A stretch of 39,317 nucleotides of DNA from Bacteroidales bacterium (GCA_024694125.1 JAILKE010000028.1:1-39317), one strand, 5' to 3'; counted from the stretch's first letter, positions 10,401 through 18,789 are shown. Notes: generated by a model from the letters alone, not told the origin. Numbers and translations are program-made.

Positions 10401-12325
10401 TTCAGGTACGACAGTCGGACGTCACTGCACAGGCTGCCGAGACGCACATGGTAGAGTACCGCATCGTGCCCAATGGCGGCTACCTCTTCACGCCGACTCA
10501 GGTGGACTTCTGCCGCCGGTTCACGGACCAGGGTGCCGATACGGAGGGACGCCTCGAGGTGTACTTCAAGTATGGCAACGAGGATGAGGAATATATCCGC
10601 CAGACCAAATCGACCTCTTCGTCGGAGAGCATATCGATCAAGAGCAGTACTGCCAGCTTTGCCGAACATTTCCGCGGAACGACCAAGCCGTTCAGCATAC
10701 GTCTCTATATGATCGACGTACCTGCATCGGAGGCGGTCAACCTGTGGGACATTCAGGTCCATGGCACCTACCAGACGGTCGCTGCAACCAAGTATTCCTT
10801 CGCCACTGCAGTCTCTCCTGCGGGCAGCGGCGTTGTAACCCAGAGCCCCAAGGGCGCTAACTTCGTCGCCGAAGCAGAGATAACGCTCACTGCCACTGCT
10901 GCCAACGGATTCCAGTTCCTGCATTGGGTGGATGCCGAGGGCAACATTCTCTCGGACCAAGCCAAGTATGTACACAGCAAACAGGATTGCGACGAGACGG
11001 TCACAGCTTGCTTCAAGGACCTGTCGGAGAGCGGCATCTTCAGCGACGGACCGTTCCAGGCTATCGTGAGCACTGCCGACGAACTGCAGGAAGCTCTGCT
11101 GGCTGCAGCTCAGTCGGACCTTGACAGATATTACATCTTCGTCCGCAACGGCGAGTACAACCTGGGCACGACTGCCATGACAGCCATCCCGCAACGCACA
11201 TCACTGATAGGCGAGAGCCGCGATGGGGTACTCATTTTCAATACTCCATCCTCCAGCTCGACCAAATATCAGGACGAGACTCCGGTGCTGTACATCGACC
11301 AAAACCAGAACGACGTCTATCTACAGGACCTGACCATACGTCAGGCTCGTGACTGGACCAACAAGGTATCGCAAGGTCAGGCCATAGCTGTGCGCCAACG
11401 CGGCAAACGTACCATCTACAAACAGGTATCCATGCAGGGCGTACAGGATACGTACTACCTGAACAAGGCGGACGCTACCGCCTACATGGAGGACTGTCAG
11501 TTGGCAGGCGAGGTCGATTTCATCTATGGTGACGGAACGGCATGGTTCGAGCAGTGTACACTGCTGCCTCTGTCTGCATCGGCCTACATCACTGCTCCCA
11601 ATACGCAGTCGGGCTATACGGGCATGGTCTTTGACCACTGCACCATCGCTGCTCACCCCGAAGCCAAAGATGCCGTGACGGGTTACCGTCTGGGCCGTCC
11701 ATGGGGAGACAGTCCTGCCGCTACCTACCTGTACACCACCATGCAGGTTCTGCCTGCAGCTGCTGGTTGGGCCGGTATGTCCGACGGTCTGGTGCTGCGT
11801 CTGCACGAATATGCGTCGATGGACAGTCAGGGCCAGACTCTGGACCTATCGTCACGCAGTCTCTCGGCTTGTAACCCCGCTTCGGGTTCGGACCAACCGG
11901 TATTGACCGACGCTGAAGCAGCAGCCTACACCCTATCTGCCACCTTCAGCGACTGGACTCCGGATATACTCGCCCGCCTCACCGACCCTGCCGTCATCAG
12001 TACCGAGGGCAATGTGCTCTCCTGGAGTGCCGTGGAGGGTGCATACTGCTACGCTATCGTGCTCGATGGCCAGGTCATAGACTTCACGACTGCCACCGAC
12101 TATACCTGCACCACAGCCGGCCAGTATGCCGTACGCGTTGCAAACAGCATGGGCGGTCTGAACTCCTGCAGCAACACTGTCTCCATTTCGGCATCGGGCA
12201 TAGACTCTCTATCGACCCCTGCCACTACGTCCGCCCTCCCCTGCTATGACCTGTACGGTCGCCCCACACAGGCCACTGGCATCGTAGTGCAGCGCCACTC
12301 CGTCCAGTTGCGCCTGCAGAAGTAG
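7454..12325 (+). CDS. Multimodular pectate lyase (PL1) - pectin methylesterase (CE8) fusion, 1623 aa
   Basis: Signal peptide MKRLVCVMMLLAALCHAAWA. A PL1 pectate lyase domain covers ~25-450 (FPGAEGYA, GGRGGKVYYVTSL, PRTILFAVSGTI, LLDHCS with D162, and GRAPRF with candidate catalytic R232). A calcium-type DSDGDGMPD loop lies near 505, an InlB/Listeria-Bacteroides repeat at ~575-655, beta-sandwich linkers, and a second InlB-like repeat at ~1115-1190. A CE8 pectinesterase domain follows at ~1200-1460 with its catalytic set present: GVQDTYY (D1332), VDFIYG (D1355) and LGRPW (R1415, W1417). Then come a fibronectin-like domain and the tail CYDLYGRPTQATGIVV. The frame is open back to 7223, but the signal peptide and the promoter at 7392-7423 place the start at 7454. 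One protein could remove methyl esters and cleave the exposed polygalacturonate. Confidence 0.95.
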   Translation: MKRLVCVMMLLAALCHAAWADSSVAAFPGAEGYASQITGGRGGKVYYVTSLDDCTDDNLVPGTLRWALRTGDDSPRTILFAVSGTIYLNSKLKTNHANVSILGQSAPGGGVCVTGYPIVINSRNYIVRYIRFRAGDIPAIESDGNVSYSGLDIENASQVLLDHCSITWSMEECLTMFDNDTTTVQYCIVGEGLYHSYNVKTTGDDSGRSFAMQWGGDHSNMHHVLITNCNGRAPRFNGVREANAWLSGTDGKQYAHDCHIDGDFANNVLYNWGGGTLSYYGGEFYASLFADAPSDLNPYNRVYMRNNYFRPGPATQKNGGSYRHFFHPSGDNAQQVGEWYLSGNKFELSSYYAPSGTYWKDEWLQLVNDDNMAGFGSASSALDLSSNYQSHILTEIPYTLSGYTPVSADQAYGEVTHASQGAGANLPRYDEEDQRLIDEAAGRRDGVTPYQGSRATGAAKRPGIIDSPTDISFANGYDVVTTAAGNTYSQYYPSLALRDGEKYAIDSDGDGMPDAYEDAVGLNRSDSSDGAASATNGYTNLENYLNGLADFSLTNTDYQTSTTYVEPGLATRPETVTITFANNDADIVGDMPAPRSVRYGNVVVFSPSWTCYKEGYTMTGWTDGNMTYNFGVEYRSFVEDVTLWPSMTKNNKNIADRTEDVTFTWDFTPASAPTLSTTAQGLYVTRGWVDSDSLDVCLSYDGMDVTLPAAPGAIATATYRDGTQTECAAVSDQLVITLTSANVSSITITIPYIFDPTGIDFHSVAVGEGTNYELFYGDTLVLDQLSWVTTIGQKRNAYRNCLNPAGDDEVTYSADDLSACVALHGYIVGRSHTSTYKMIAYVRDCARVRTYASGSNSAGDQMQLTAIPADGSEKSIAYNLHKLNKSTSFSEYFDLELDPTLQYMLIWSSVGGNDMMVGAVKLYDKTGTGAQTGDAIVQWPWNDGNYVASGQTDPSKAFTSATATLGSSLYTRTGDLGDEQYVVQVRQSDVTAQAAETHMVEYRIVPNGGYLFTPTQVDFCRRFTDQGADTEGRLEVYFKYGNEDEEYIRQTKSTSSSESISIKSSTASFAEHFRGTTKPFSIRLYMIDVPASEAVNLWDIQVHGTYQTVAATKYSFATAVSPAGSGVVTQSPKGANFVAEAEITLTATAANGFQFLHWVDAEGNILSDQAKYVHSKQDCDETVTACFKDLSESGIFSDGPFQAIVSTADELQEALLAAAQSDLDRYYIFVRNGEYNLGTTAMTAIPQRTSLIGESRDGVLIFNTPSSSSTKYQDETPVLYIDQNQNDVYLQDLTIRQARDWTNKVSQGQAIAVRQRGKRTIYKQVSMQGVQDTYYLNKADATAYMEDCQLAGEVDFIYGDGTAWFEQCTLLPLSASAYITAPNTQSGYTGMVFDHCTIAAHPEAKDAVTGYRLGRPWGDSPAATYLYTTMQVLPAAAGWAGMSDGLVLRLHEYASMDSQGQTLDLSSRSLSACNPASGSDQPVLTDAEAAAYTLSATFSDWTPDILARLTDPAVISTEGNVLSWSAVEGAYCYAIVLDGQVIDFTTATDYTCTTAGQYAVRVANSMGGLNSCSNTVSISASGIDSLSTPATTSALPCYDLYGRPTQATGIVVQRHSVQLRLQK

Positions 12326-12377
12326 GTACAACTTAGTATACAAGGGAACCTAGGGAATCTCGAATCCCTTTGACATA

Positions 12378-12431
12378 TAGATTTCCTAGAACTTCTAGAA
12401 CTCCTAGAACATCTAGAACTTCTAGATTTCC
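12378..12431 (+). repeat. Six-copy 9-bp tandem repeat
   Basis: Units of 9 bases start at 12378, 12387, 12396, 12405, 12414 and 12423: tagatttcc, tagaacttc, tagaactcc, tagaacatc, tagaacttc, tagatttcc. The two outer units are identical to each other. It lies between the PL1-CE8 stop and the convergent terminator. Confidence 0.9.
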
Positions 12432-12446
12432 TACCCTCCATCAATG

Positions 12447-12487
12447 AATCCGCCACTCTCGGACTGACCGAGAGTGGCGGATTTCTT
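12447..12487. terminator. Terminator between convergent PL1-CE8 and GH106-like genes
   Basis: A perfect 16-bp stem (12447-12462 with 12468-12483) with a 5-nt loop is followed on the + strand by tcttt. It lies between two genes ending toward each other, so it can serve both, although the T-run on either side is short. Confidence 0.85.
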
Positions 12488-12565
12488 TGGTTGACATGAG
12501 GTTGTTATCGACCCTCACTATTCATGTTGGTTATCCAGTATTACGATACGTGTTGTTCCTCTTCC

Positions 12566-15364
12566 TCACTTCACGAAGCGGACTACCATAGGCTTGCTGA
12601 TACCTGTAGGGATGAGTTCGTGATTGCGCGAGAAGTATGGCACCTGGTCATACTTATCCACACCGGGTGAAGTGGTGAAGAGTGCGCGTTCGCCGCGGTC
12701 CTGATTCAGGTCTCCCACGATGCGGTTGCGCCAGGGAGTAGTGATACGTACGTTCATCTGGTTGTGTCCTGGCTGTACAGCGCTGGTGATGTCCAACTGA
12801 TAGCGGGGATCCCAGATGGTGCCGAGCTCCTTGCCATTGATACGGATAGTGGCTGTACAACCGAAACGTGGCAACTGCAACAGGGCGCGACAACCAGACT
12901 CAAGCGGAGCGGACGGCAGGTCCAGTTCTAGGTCATAGGTCAGTACGCCGCCATAGTAACGGATGTCGGGATTGGCCGATTCGGTCAATGAACGGAAGGT
13001 ACTGATAGACTGCGGCTGCAAGGTGGTATCGCTATCGAACGAAATCGTTCCCTTGGCTTCATTGATGACCAATGTCTGCTCTACCTTTGGCTCCAGTACC
13101 TCGGATTGGTACGATGCACATTGACGCTGACTCTCCTCGGACATGCCGAAGACGACGAAGACCGACTGCTTGGGGCGCAGCATCATGCGGAAAGTGCAGC
13201 CCTGCTCGGTCGATTCGGCCCTCATATTGTAGCATCGGCCATCCATCGGGTCAAACAGAATGGCATCCTTGGACTCCTGACGGAATGTGACCTGATCGAT
13301 GAGCGTATCCTGATCCTGGGCATTGACCAGGAAATAGATGTCCTGTACACCCTTGCGACGATGCTGTACGAGGACTTTGGTCCAATCACGCAACGAAGCG
13401 AAACGGAGGTCTGGCTGAATGTCGGGCACCGGTTTGAAGTCGGTATTGCCCCACATGCGGTCGGAGATGGCAAGGAGTTGCTCGGTCTCGGCAGCACGAT
13501 CGGTGAGGCGCAGGGTGTGACGCGGTTTGACACCTACTACCTGCGCACCAGCCTGCGACATCTTCTCAAGTTGCTGCATCGTGCTGAGGTCCAGGCCCTG
13601 GTGACGCACTATGATGCAACGGTACTGCTGGTCATCGTCCAACCATATACTGCCGTCACGCACGAAGATTCGTCCGCTGAGGAGTACATCATGGTTGATG
13701 TACTGATACTTCATGCCTGCAGGGAGCAATCGCTGCAACTCCTCAAGTCCGCACTCGTAGGCAGGAAGCGTATCGCCAATGTAAATCAATGCATCAGCCA
13801 CACGGACGCCACCCTGCAACATATACTGCTGACGGGCCTGCCAGTCCATGAAGGGACGCGACTCGTTGAACCACGGGTTGAGACGGTTGAACGATTGGCC
13901 ATACACTCCCAAGGTGAAGCCTGGTGCACGGTCCTGCATCTGGTGCACATAACTGTGCAGTACCATCTGACTCACTCCCTCACTGTATGCCTGGTCGCCG
14001 AACAACTTCAGGTCGAACGGAGCATCGCTGTAGAGTGCATAACCGGTATAGGCCTCACTGGCAACCACGGGTTTGCCATAGAGCTGTGCTGCATGTTGCG
14101 GAGTGACATAATTGAGCGGATTCTTGAGCGTCGTCGGATAGGGATAATGGTGCGCCTGCAACTTGGCCCAGAACTCGGTCATGGGCACGTCGCAATACTT
14201 GTACGACTTGAGCACATCGACCGACGGCAACTTGTAACTGCCGTATATACCCTCACTCATCAACTGTATGCCCTGACGATGGCACAGGTCAGCCAGATGC
14301 TTGAAGTAGCAGTCCAATGTCAGGTCACTGATGGTGAGCTGGAAATCATATCGGAAGGCGTCGGCATCGGCCTTGCTGCCTACCTCAAAGCCACACAGAG
14401 CCGGCAACCACCGCGTCAGGTCATAGCCACGACGCTTGGCGAACTCCTCGGGCATACGGTCGGTCCAGGTCTGGAAACCTGCCTCCCAACTATCGACCAA
14501 GAAATAACGGAAAGCCTTGCCACGATGTTCGCCGGCAGCATCAATCAGGCGTTGCGGGAACGAAGCGAAATGGACGTTGAGCGCAGTGGTATCCATCTTG
14601 TCACACTCCAGTCCCACTCCTTCGGGCGATGCGGGATGATTCTCCTTGCCCGTCGTGGTAAAGCCAAAGCGCAACACGTTCCACTTGCCCTCCGGTACAC
14701 TCCAGTTCAATCGGCCGTCGGCATCCATCTGGGACGTGATGTCCTGGACCTGATCAGGTGCAATGACCGAATCTCCGGCAGGGAAAGCCAATACATAGGC
14801 GTCTCTATAATAGTTCAGGCGCGATTCAGGCTGCTTGAGTATCACCTGCTCCACCTTGCCCCCCTCCACTTCGGTCAGGGTATAGACAAACTCCTTCATC
14901 GACTGCTCGGGCTTGATCCAGGGGCCGCCACTCTCGCTCCAACCATCACAGTTGGCTGCACCCAGGTACATACCCAGGCGGGCAGCCTCATCCACAGCAA
15001 AGCGGAAGAGCGACATCCATTCATCCGATGCAAATGTAGCATTGACCCACGGTTCTTCAATCTCGCGCATGTTCTCGGGCGCAACGAGATGCTGCACCTT
15101 CTGATATTCAAGCGTGAAGGGACGACTCACATTGAGAATGGTAGCGTGGCTGATGCCCTGTGCGTGCATAGCCTCCAGGTCCTGCGTGATACCCTCCCGG
15201 GTAATGTGACCGTTCATCCAGTGCCACCAGGTACCGATATGATTCTCAGCGGGCGGATTGACGAAAGTATCTATATCCACCTGCGTTGAACTATCATTAC
15301 CTGCACAAGCACTCAACAGAGGCAATGACAAAGTTAGAAAAAGGTTAGATAATGGTTTGTTCAT
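12566..15364 (-). CDS. GH106-like alpha-L-rhamnosidase lipoprotein (932 aa)
   Basis: Likely removes terminal L-rhamnose from pectic side chains or rhamnogalacturonan. The start is a type II signal peptide with lipobox LLSAC (Cys20), so the enzyme should be membrane-anchored. The mature protein opens with NHIGTWWHWMNGHITREGI and then DGWSESGGPWI (~140-150), landmarks of the GH106 and related large TIM-barrel glycosidases. DSWEAG...WTDRMPEEFAKRRGYD follows in the central barrel. The C-terminus has a galactose-binding-like beta-sandwich with INGKELGTIWDPRYQLDIT and a PWRNRIVGD motif. I assign the family from motif memory; a neighbouring uncharacterised glycosidase family remains possible. It is convergent with the PL1-CE8 gene and has its own promoter upstream of 15364. 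Confidence 0.85.
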   Translation of the reverse strand: MNKPLSNLFLTLSLPLLSACAGNDSSTQVDIDTFVNPPAENHIGTWWHWMNGHITREGITQDLEAMHAQGISHATILNVSRPFTLEYQKVQHLVAPENMREIEEPWVNATFASDEWMSLFRFAVDEAARLGMYLGAANCDGWSESGGPWIKPEQSMKEFVYTLTEVEGGKVEQVILKQPESRLNYYRDAYVLAFPAGDSVIAPDQVQDITSQMDADGRLNWSVPEGKWNVLRFGFTTTGKENHPASPEGVGLECDKMDTTALNVHFASFPQRLIDAAGEHRGKAFRYFLVDSWEAGFQTWTDRMPEEFAKRRGYDLTRWLPALCGFEVGSKADADAFRYDFQLTISDLTLDCYFKHLADLCHRQGIQLMSEGIYGSYKLPSVDVLKSYKYCDVPMTEFWAKLQAHHYPYPTTLKNPLNYVTPQHAAQLYGKPVVASEAYTGYALYSDAPFDLKLFGDQAYSEGVSQMVLHSYVHQMQDRAPGFTLGVYGQSFNRLNPWFNESRPFMDWQARQQYMLQGGVRVADALIYIGDTLPAYECGLEELQRLLPAGMKYQYINHDVLLSGRIFVRDGSIWLDDDQQYRCIIVRHQGLDLSTMQQLEKMSQAGAQVVGVKPRHTLRLTDRAAETEQLLAISDRMWGNTDFKPVPDIQPDLRFASLRDWTKVLVQHRRKGVQDIYFLVNAQDQDTLIDQVTFRQESKDAILFDPMDGRCYNMRAESTEQGCTFRMMLRPKQSVFVVFGMSEESQRQCASYQSEVLEPKVEQTLVINEAKGTISFDSDTTLQPQSISTFRSLTESANPDIRYYGGVLTYDLELDLPSAPLESGCRALLQLPRFGCTATIRINGKELGTIWDPRYQLDITSAVQPGHNQMNVRITTPWRNRIVGDLNQDRGERALFTTSPGVDKYDQVPYFSRNHELIPTGISKPMVVRFVK

Positions 15365-15423
15365 AGATTAAAAAAACTATAGATTTGGTAAAAATAGCAA
15401 TACTTCAAATTAACATTATGTTG

Positions 15424-15431
15424 CAAAGATA
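15424..15431 (-). promoter_or_regulatory. -7 element for the GH106-like gene
   Basis: On the minus strand this reads TATCTTTG, a perfect TAnnTTTG, about 60 bases before the ATG at 15364. No clear TTTG is present at the -33 distance, so the promoter may depend on an activator. Confidence 0.6.
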
Positions 15432-15771
15432 GGGAAAAAAAGAAACACTCACACGTCAATTGTTGACTTTTTACTCAAAAAAATAGTAAAAAAGGTCGAA
15501 AAGGTATGATTTGCCAATTCACCGCTGTTTTTTGGGGGTATTCAGTGCCAAAAATAAGATTTTCTACCATGTTACAAGCCCCATTTTGATGTATCATTTT
15601 TAAACATTTCTGAACCAAATGTCCACTTTAGATAGTTTTAGTGCATTTTTGTGAAAGAAAAGTGCATTAAAAACCTGAAAATTTGCAAATTAAAAAAAAG
15701 TGGAATAAAAAGGTGGAAAATCTTCTTTTTTTTGACAAATCGTACAATAGTGCCGAATCGAAAGAAAAAGA

Positions 15772-15802
15772 TTTGGAGGATAAAAAAAAGTTCGTACCTT
15801 TG
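15772..15802 (+). promoter_or_regulatory. Consensus promoter with no downstream ORF
   Basis: TTTG at 15772-15775, a 19-base spacer, and TACCTTTG at 15795-15802 match the Bacteroidetes -33/-7 consensus fully. It points to the + strand, where the only gene ahead lies on the opposite strand. Confidence 0.8.
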
Positions 15803-15808
15803 CATCAC

Positions 15809-15930
15809 AAAATAAAAGATTAGCCCAAATGTTATCATTATAATTCGACTGTTATTAAAGGTCGTCAGTTTTAGCTAGTAGTATTAGTGGTTGGTTCGGT
15901 GCTCTGTGACAGAGCGCCGAATTCTTTTTT
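15809..15930 (+). ncRNA. Candidate small RNA, about 120 nt
   Basis: The unit is defined by the consensus promoter at 15772-15802 and by an intrinsic terminator: stem 15895-15906 with 15910-15921 (12 bp, one G-U), loop tga, then ttctttttt ending at 15930. The start is set 7 bases after the -7 element, as is usual in this phylum. No start codon opens a credible protein inside. A short cgac/gtcg stem (15846-15849 with 15861-15864) is possible. The heptamer gtattag at 15881-15887 precedes the hairpin and recurs in the second orphan unit near 27.8 kb. Function is unknown; a trans-acting regulator or an antisense to the PL1 3' region are both possible. Confidence 0.55.
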
Positions 15931-15979
15931 AAATCATACAGGACATTACTATATAATTATACAAGTATACAACTATACT

Positions 15980-16080
15980 ACCATACATGCTTACAACTAC
16001 ATAACCATACATGCTTACAACTATATCTATATAACGATTCAGCCCAACAGGCACAAAACAATTCAGCCCAGCAAGCACAA
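15980..16080 (+). repeat. Two pairs of direct repeats, each with a 24-base period
   Basis: accatacatgcttacaacta occurs at 15980-15999 and 16004-16023. attcagcccaacaggcacaa at 16037-16056 recurs with two changes at 16061-16080. Both pairs have a period of 24. The second pair supplies part of the terminator hairpin of the minus-strand PL1 gene. Confidence 0.85.
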
Positions 16081-16097
16081 TGCCTGCTGGGCTGAAT
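16061..16097 (-). terminator. Terminator of the minus-strand pectate lyase gene
   Basis: A perfect 13-bp stem (16061-16073 with 16085-16097) lies 20 bases after the stop at 16117. On the minus strand it is followed by a T-rich ttgtttt. Confidence 0.75.
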
Positions 16098-16116
16098 CTA
16101 TTTATCGTTGGGAGAA

Positions 16117-18789
16117 TTACTTTGAATAGAGCTTGACAGCGCCGTTGCGCAGTACCAGGCCCGATGTAGCGGCTGCTGGCAACTGACGGCCGAAGAGGTC
16201 GTAGCATACGGCATTAGCCTCGGCAGCTGCAGAGACAGTCTCGATGCCTGTACCGGCACCAGCCACAGCTACGTTGAACTTGCGGGTGAAGGTCGAACCG
16301 TCGCCATCCGTGACAGTAACCAACAGAGTGACTACTGCAGAGTTGGCACCAGCCTTGATGGTCATGGTGCTGCCCGATATAGAAGCCGTTACGTCGGTTA
16401 CGTTCTTGGGCTGAACAGTATAGGCAGGACTATTGGTAAAGCCGGCGAAATACTGAGCGACATCGACCGTAGTCTCCTCATTGGCATTGAGTACTGCATT
16501 AGGATGAGCAACGAACTCAAGATAATCCTCCAGACGAGTCCAGCCGTCGCCGTACTGGCACTGGTTCTGGTCAGCTACGGCAGGGTCAGTACCCACGATT
16601 ACCTCGAACCACGAAGGCACGCCATCCTGATCTGGGTCATAGTCGCTGGCACGCTGTTCCTCGGGATATTCCTCGAAGCCACCACAGTCGGCCTCATCAT
16701 CAATCTCGCCCTTCAGGCCAGACTTGCTGCCCGTATAGGTATAAGAGCGTGCGAGGGTCTCCTTGACGATACGTTTGTGCTGGTCATCAGGCTCAGGCAT
16801 CGTAGCACCGGCATAGCTGGTGACAATCTTGTAAGCATCCTTGGCCGAATGGATATCGGCATAAGATGGGAAGAAAGCCTCGTTTACAAATACATTGTAT
16901 GTAGGTTCAGCAGCACCGTTAGAGAGCGTGTAGCGGTAGGTGTTGTTATAGGCATCCTGAGTGAGCGAACCATCCTTGTTGTCACGGATGTTGCCGCTGA
17001 CGTAGGCCTGCCAGGTACTCTCCTCCGAACCGACGTTCTCGTAGTCCTGCGAATAGAGAATCGTCTTGGTCGAAGCTGGACCCATCTTGTAGTAATTGCC
17101 GACGAAGTTACACTCGTGACAACCGCCATCGGTAGTACGGGTACCCCAGTTATAGACTACATTATTGAATATATCCATCTGACCGATGGCAGTGTTGTTG
17201 GCATCCATGCCGCCACCCATGGACCAGTTACGGCCATAGCAGTGAGCGAGCAGGTTGTGGTGCCAAGAGCCGATCTGACCGTCGATGGTAGCAGCATAAC
17301 CGTGGTTGGTACCGTCATCATAGTTCTTGTGACCCGTGATGCCCAATGCCTCGGCAATCATGCTGTACTGGAATGAGATATTCTTGGCGCCACGGCCAGA
17401 GACGGTCTCGTCAGTACCCCATGCTGCCACACAGTGATCGACGATGGCGTGGTCAGCGCCCGACATACCCATGGCATTGCCGGTATATTCGCCGCCATAC
17501 TCGCCGATACCGCGCTTGAAGCGCATGAAACGGCAGATACAGTCAGAACAGATATTGATGTTCGAAGACTTGATGCAGATACCCTTGCCCGGTGCAGTCT
17601 GACCGGCTATGGTCACATATGGCTGAACGAAGATAGCCTCGAAGCCCATGTCAATGGTACCAGACACATCGAATACGATGGTACGTGGACCCGTCATGTC
17701 AACCAAACCGTAGAGCAGAGAACCCGGTTCGTGGTCATTCTCGAGGTTAGTGACATGATAGACGACACCGCCACGGCCACCACGGGCATAACGGCCATAA
17801 CCCTCAGCATCGGCAAAAGCCAACATACGAGGCTGGAATGACCAGACATTGCCCTTATATACCTTGCCCTCGGCATCGACCTCATCCACACGCCAGTAGT
17901 AGCGGATATATGGTTTCAGGCTCGATACAGAGTACTGAGTCTCGGTTCCGGTATATACATAGTCTGTCGAAGCAGCAACGGTAGCAGAGTCGGTTCCGAG
18001 GACCAGTTTGTGGCTGACAGCCACGGTAGCTGCTGCCCACTCGAGGGTATAGTTACCGTCGTCGGCATCCAGATGATAGTCCTTGTTGTTAGGAACAGGG
18101 TCCATAGCCACCAGTGGAGAACGGTCAATAAGCAGGCCATTGAGCATCATGTTGGTCGTCTGGTACGTCTTGCCGCTCTCAACCAGAGTAGTATAGTTCA
18201 ATGTAACGCTGTCGCCGTCATTCTCTATCTCGAACTCGACGTACGAGAATGGAGCGTCCGCCATCTTGAGGTCGGTGACAGGATTCTTGACATTGGCATA
18301 CTCGACATTGGTCTGCACCACCTTCGAGTTGAGTTCAAGCTGAATCTTGGGCATCTCGCCCGTGATGGCATCCTTCCACACATGATAGGCAGCCACCGAG
18401 TGTGAGCCGGCGGACAGACCCTTGACGATCACCTGAATGCTGGTAGGTGTATCGGTCAATGTAGGAGTATTGTTATCCTCATCGACGATGAAGGCAGCCA
18501 CACCGTCACCCATCAGTCGCAGACCGGTCTGACCGTTCTTGCCCGCCTGACAGGTGTTCTTGTTCCACTGCGAACGGAGTTGGGTCGCATTGCCCGATGC
18601 CGAAACGATTACCACCAGTCCATTGTCCAGGGTGTCGGCCTCGCTGGCCACTTGGTTTACCGCCCACGGCACATAGTCCGGTTCGTTGACCTCAGCCTCC
18701 GAACGGTTGGCGAAGTTGAAGTCGATACTCTGGGCCGACGCCGTCATGGCGCCCACCGCAGCTAAAACTGTGAAGATTGTCTTTTTCAT
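16117..18789 (-). CDS. Exported PL1-type pectate lyase with N-terminal beta-sandwich domains (890 aa)
   Basis: Cleaves de-esterified polygalacturonate by beta-elimination. Signal peptide MKKTIFTVLAAVGAMTASA. Residues ~22-230 look like a carbohydrate-binding beta-sandwich, followed by a fibronectin-like segment ending YYWRVDEVD near 300. The PL1 parallel beta-helix runs from ~325 to ~690, with AEGYGRYARGGRGG, PRTIVFDVSGTI, VTIAGQTAPGKGICI, DHCVAAWG and HNLLAHCYGRNW, in which R520 is the candidate catalytic arginine. A DPDQDGVPSWFE calcium-type loop lies near 718. An Ig-like domain precedes the tail CYDLFGRQL...SGLVL. It is a different architecture from the PL1 in the fusion gene upstream, so the two are not recent duplicates. 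It has its own promoter with a long leader (18790-19026). Confidence 0.93.
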   Translation of the reverse strand: MKKTIFTVLAAVGAMTASAQSIDFNFANRSEAEVNEPDYVPWAVNQVASEADTLDNGLVVIVSASGNATQLRSQWNKNTCQAGKNGQTGLRLMGDGVAAFIVDEDNNTPTLTDTPTSIQVIVKGLSAGSHSVAAYHVWKDAITGEMPKIQLELNSKVVQTNVEYANVKNPVTDLKMADAPFSYVEFEIENDGDSVTLNYTTLVESGKTYQTTNMMLNGLLIDRSPLVAMDPVPNNKDYHLDADDGNYTLEWAAATVAVSHKLVLGTDSATVAASTDYVYTGTETQYSVSSLKPYIRYYWRVDEVDAEGKVYKGNVWSFQPRMLAFADAEGYGRYARGGRGGVVYHVTNLENDHEPGSLLYGLVDMTGPRTIVFDVSGTIDMGFEAIFVQPYVTIAGQTAPGKGICIKSSNINICSDCICRFMRFKRGIGEYGGEYTGNAMGMSGADHAIVDHCVAAWGTDETVSGRGAKNISFQYSMIAEALGITGHKNYDDGTNHGYAATIDGQIGSWHHNLLAHCYGRNWSMGGGMDANNTAIGQMDIFNNVVYNWGTRTTDGGCHECNFVGNYYKMGPASTKTILYSQDYENVGSEESTWQAYVSGNIRDNKDGSLTQDAYNNTYRYTLSNGAAEPTYNVFVNEAFFPSYADIHSAKDAYKIVTSYAGATMPEPDDQHKRIVKETLARSYTYTGSKSGLKGEIDDEADCGGFEEYPEEQRASDYDPDQDGVPSWFEVIVGTDPAVADQNQCQYGDGWTRLEDYLEFVAHPNAVLNANEETTVDVAQYFAGFTNSPAYTVQPKNVTDVTASISGSTMTIKAGANSAVVTLLVTVTDGDGSTFTRKFNVAVAGAGTGIETVSAAAEANAVCYDLFGRQLPAAATSGLVLRNGAVKLYSK

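Larger units (their letters stand above)
15365..16116. other. 752-base intergenic region without a protein gene
   Basis: This AT-rich gap holds the promoter of the GH106-like gene (15424-15431, minus), a complete promoter-terminator unit on the + strand (15772-15930), two pairs of 24-base-period repeats (15980-16080) and the terminator of the minus-strand PL1 gene (16061-16097). The stretch 15480-15770 is AT-rich and shows nothing I can name. The short ORFs here lack signals and are probably chance. Confidence 0.75.

Noticed and set aside
9572-11194. 540-aa open frame antisense to the PL1-CE8 gene
   Set aside because: A codon-bias shadow of a well-supported gene with no recognisable motif.
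13106-15289. 727-aa + strand frame over the GH106-like gene
   Set aside because: The minus strand carries a lipoprotein signal and glycosidase motifs; this frame has neither.
16504-17376. 290-aa + strand frame over the minus-strand pectate lyase
   Set aside because: Hydrophobic-looking but only a shadow of the PL1 beta-helix coding strand.
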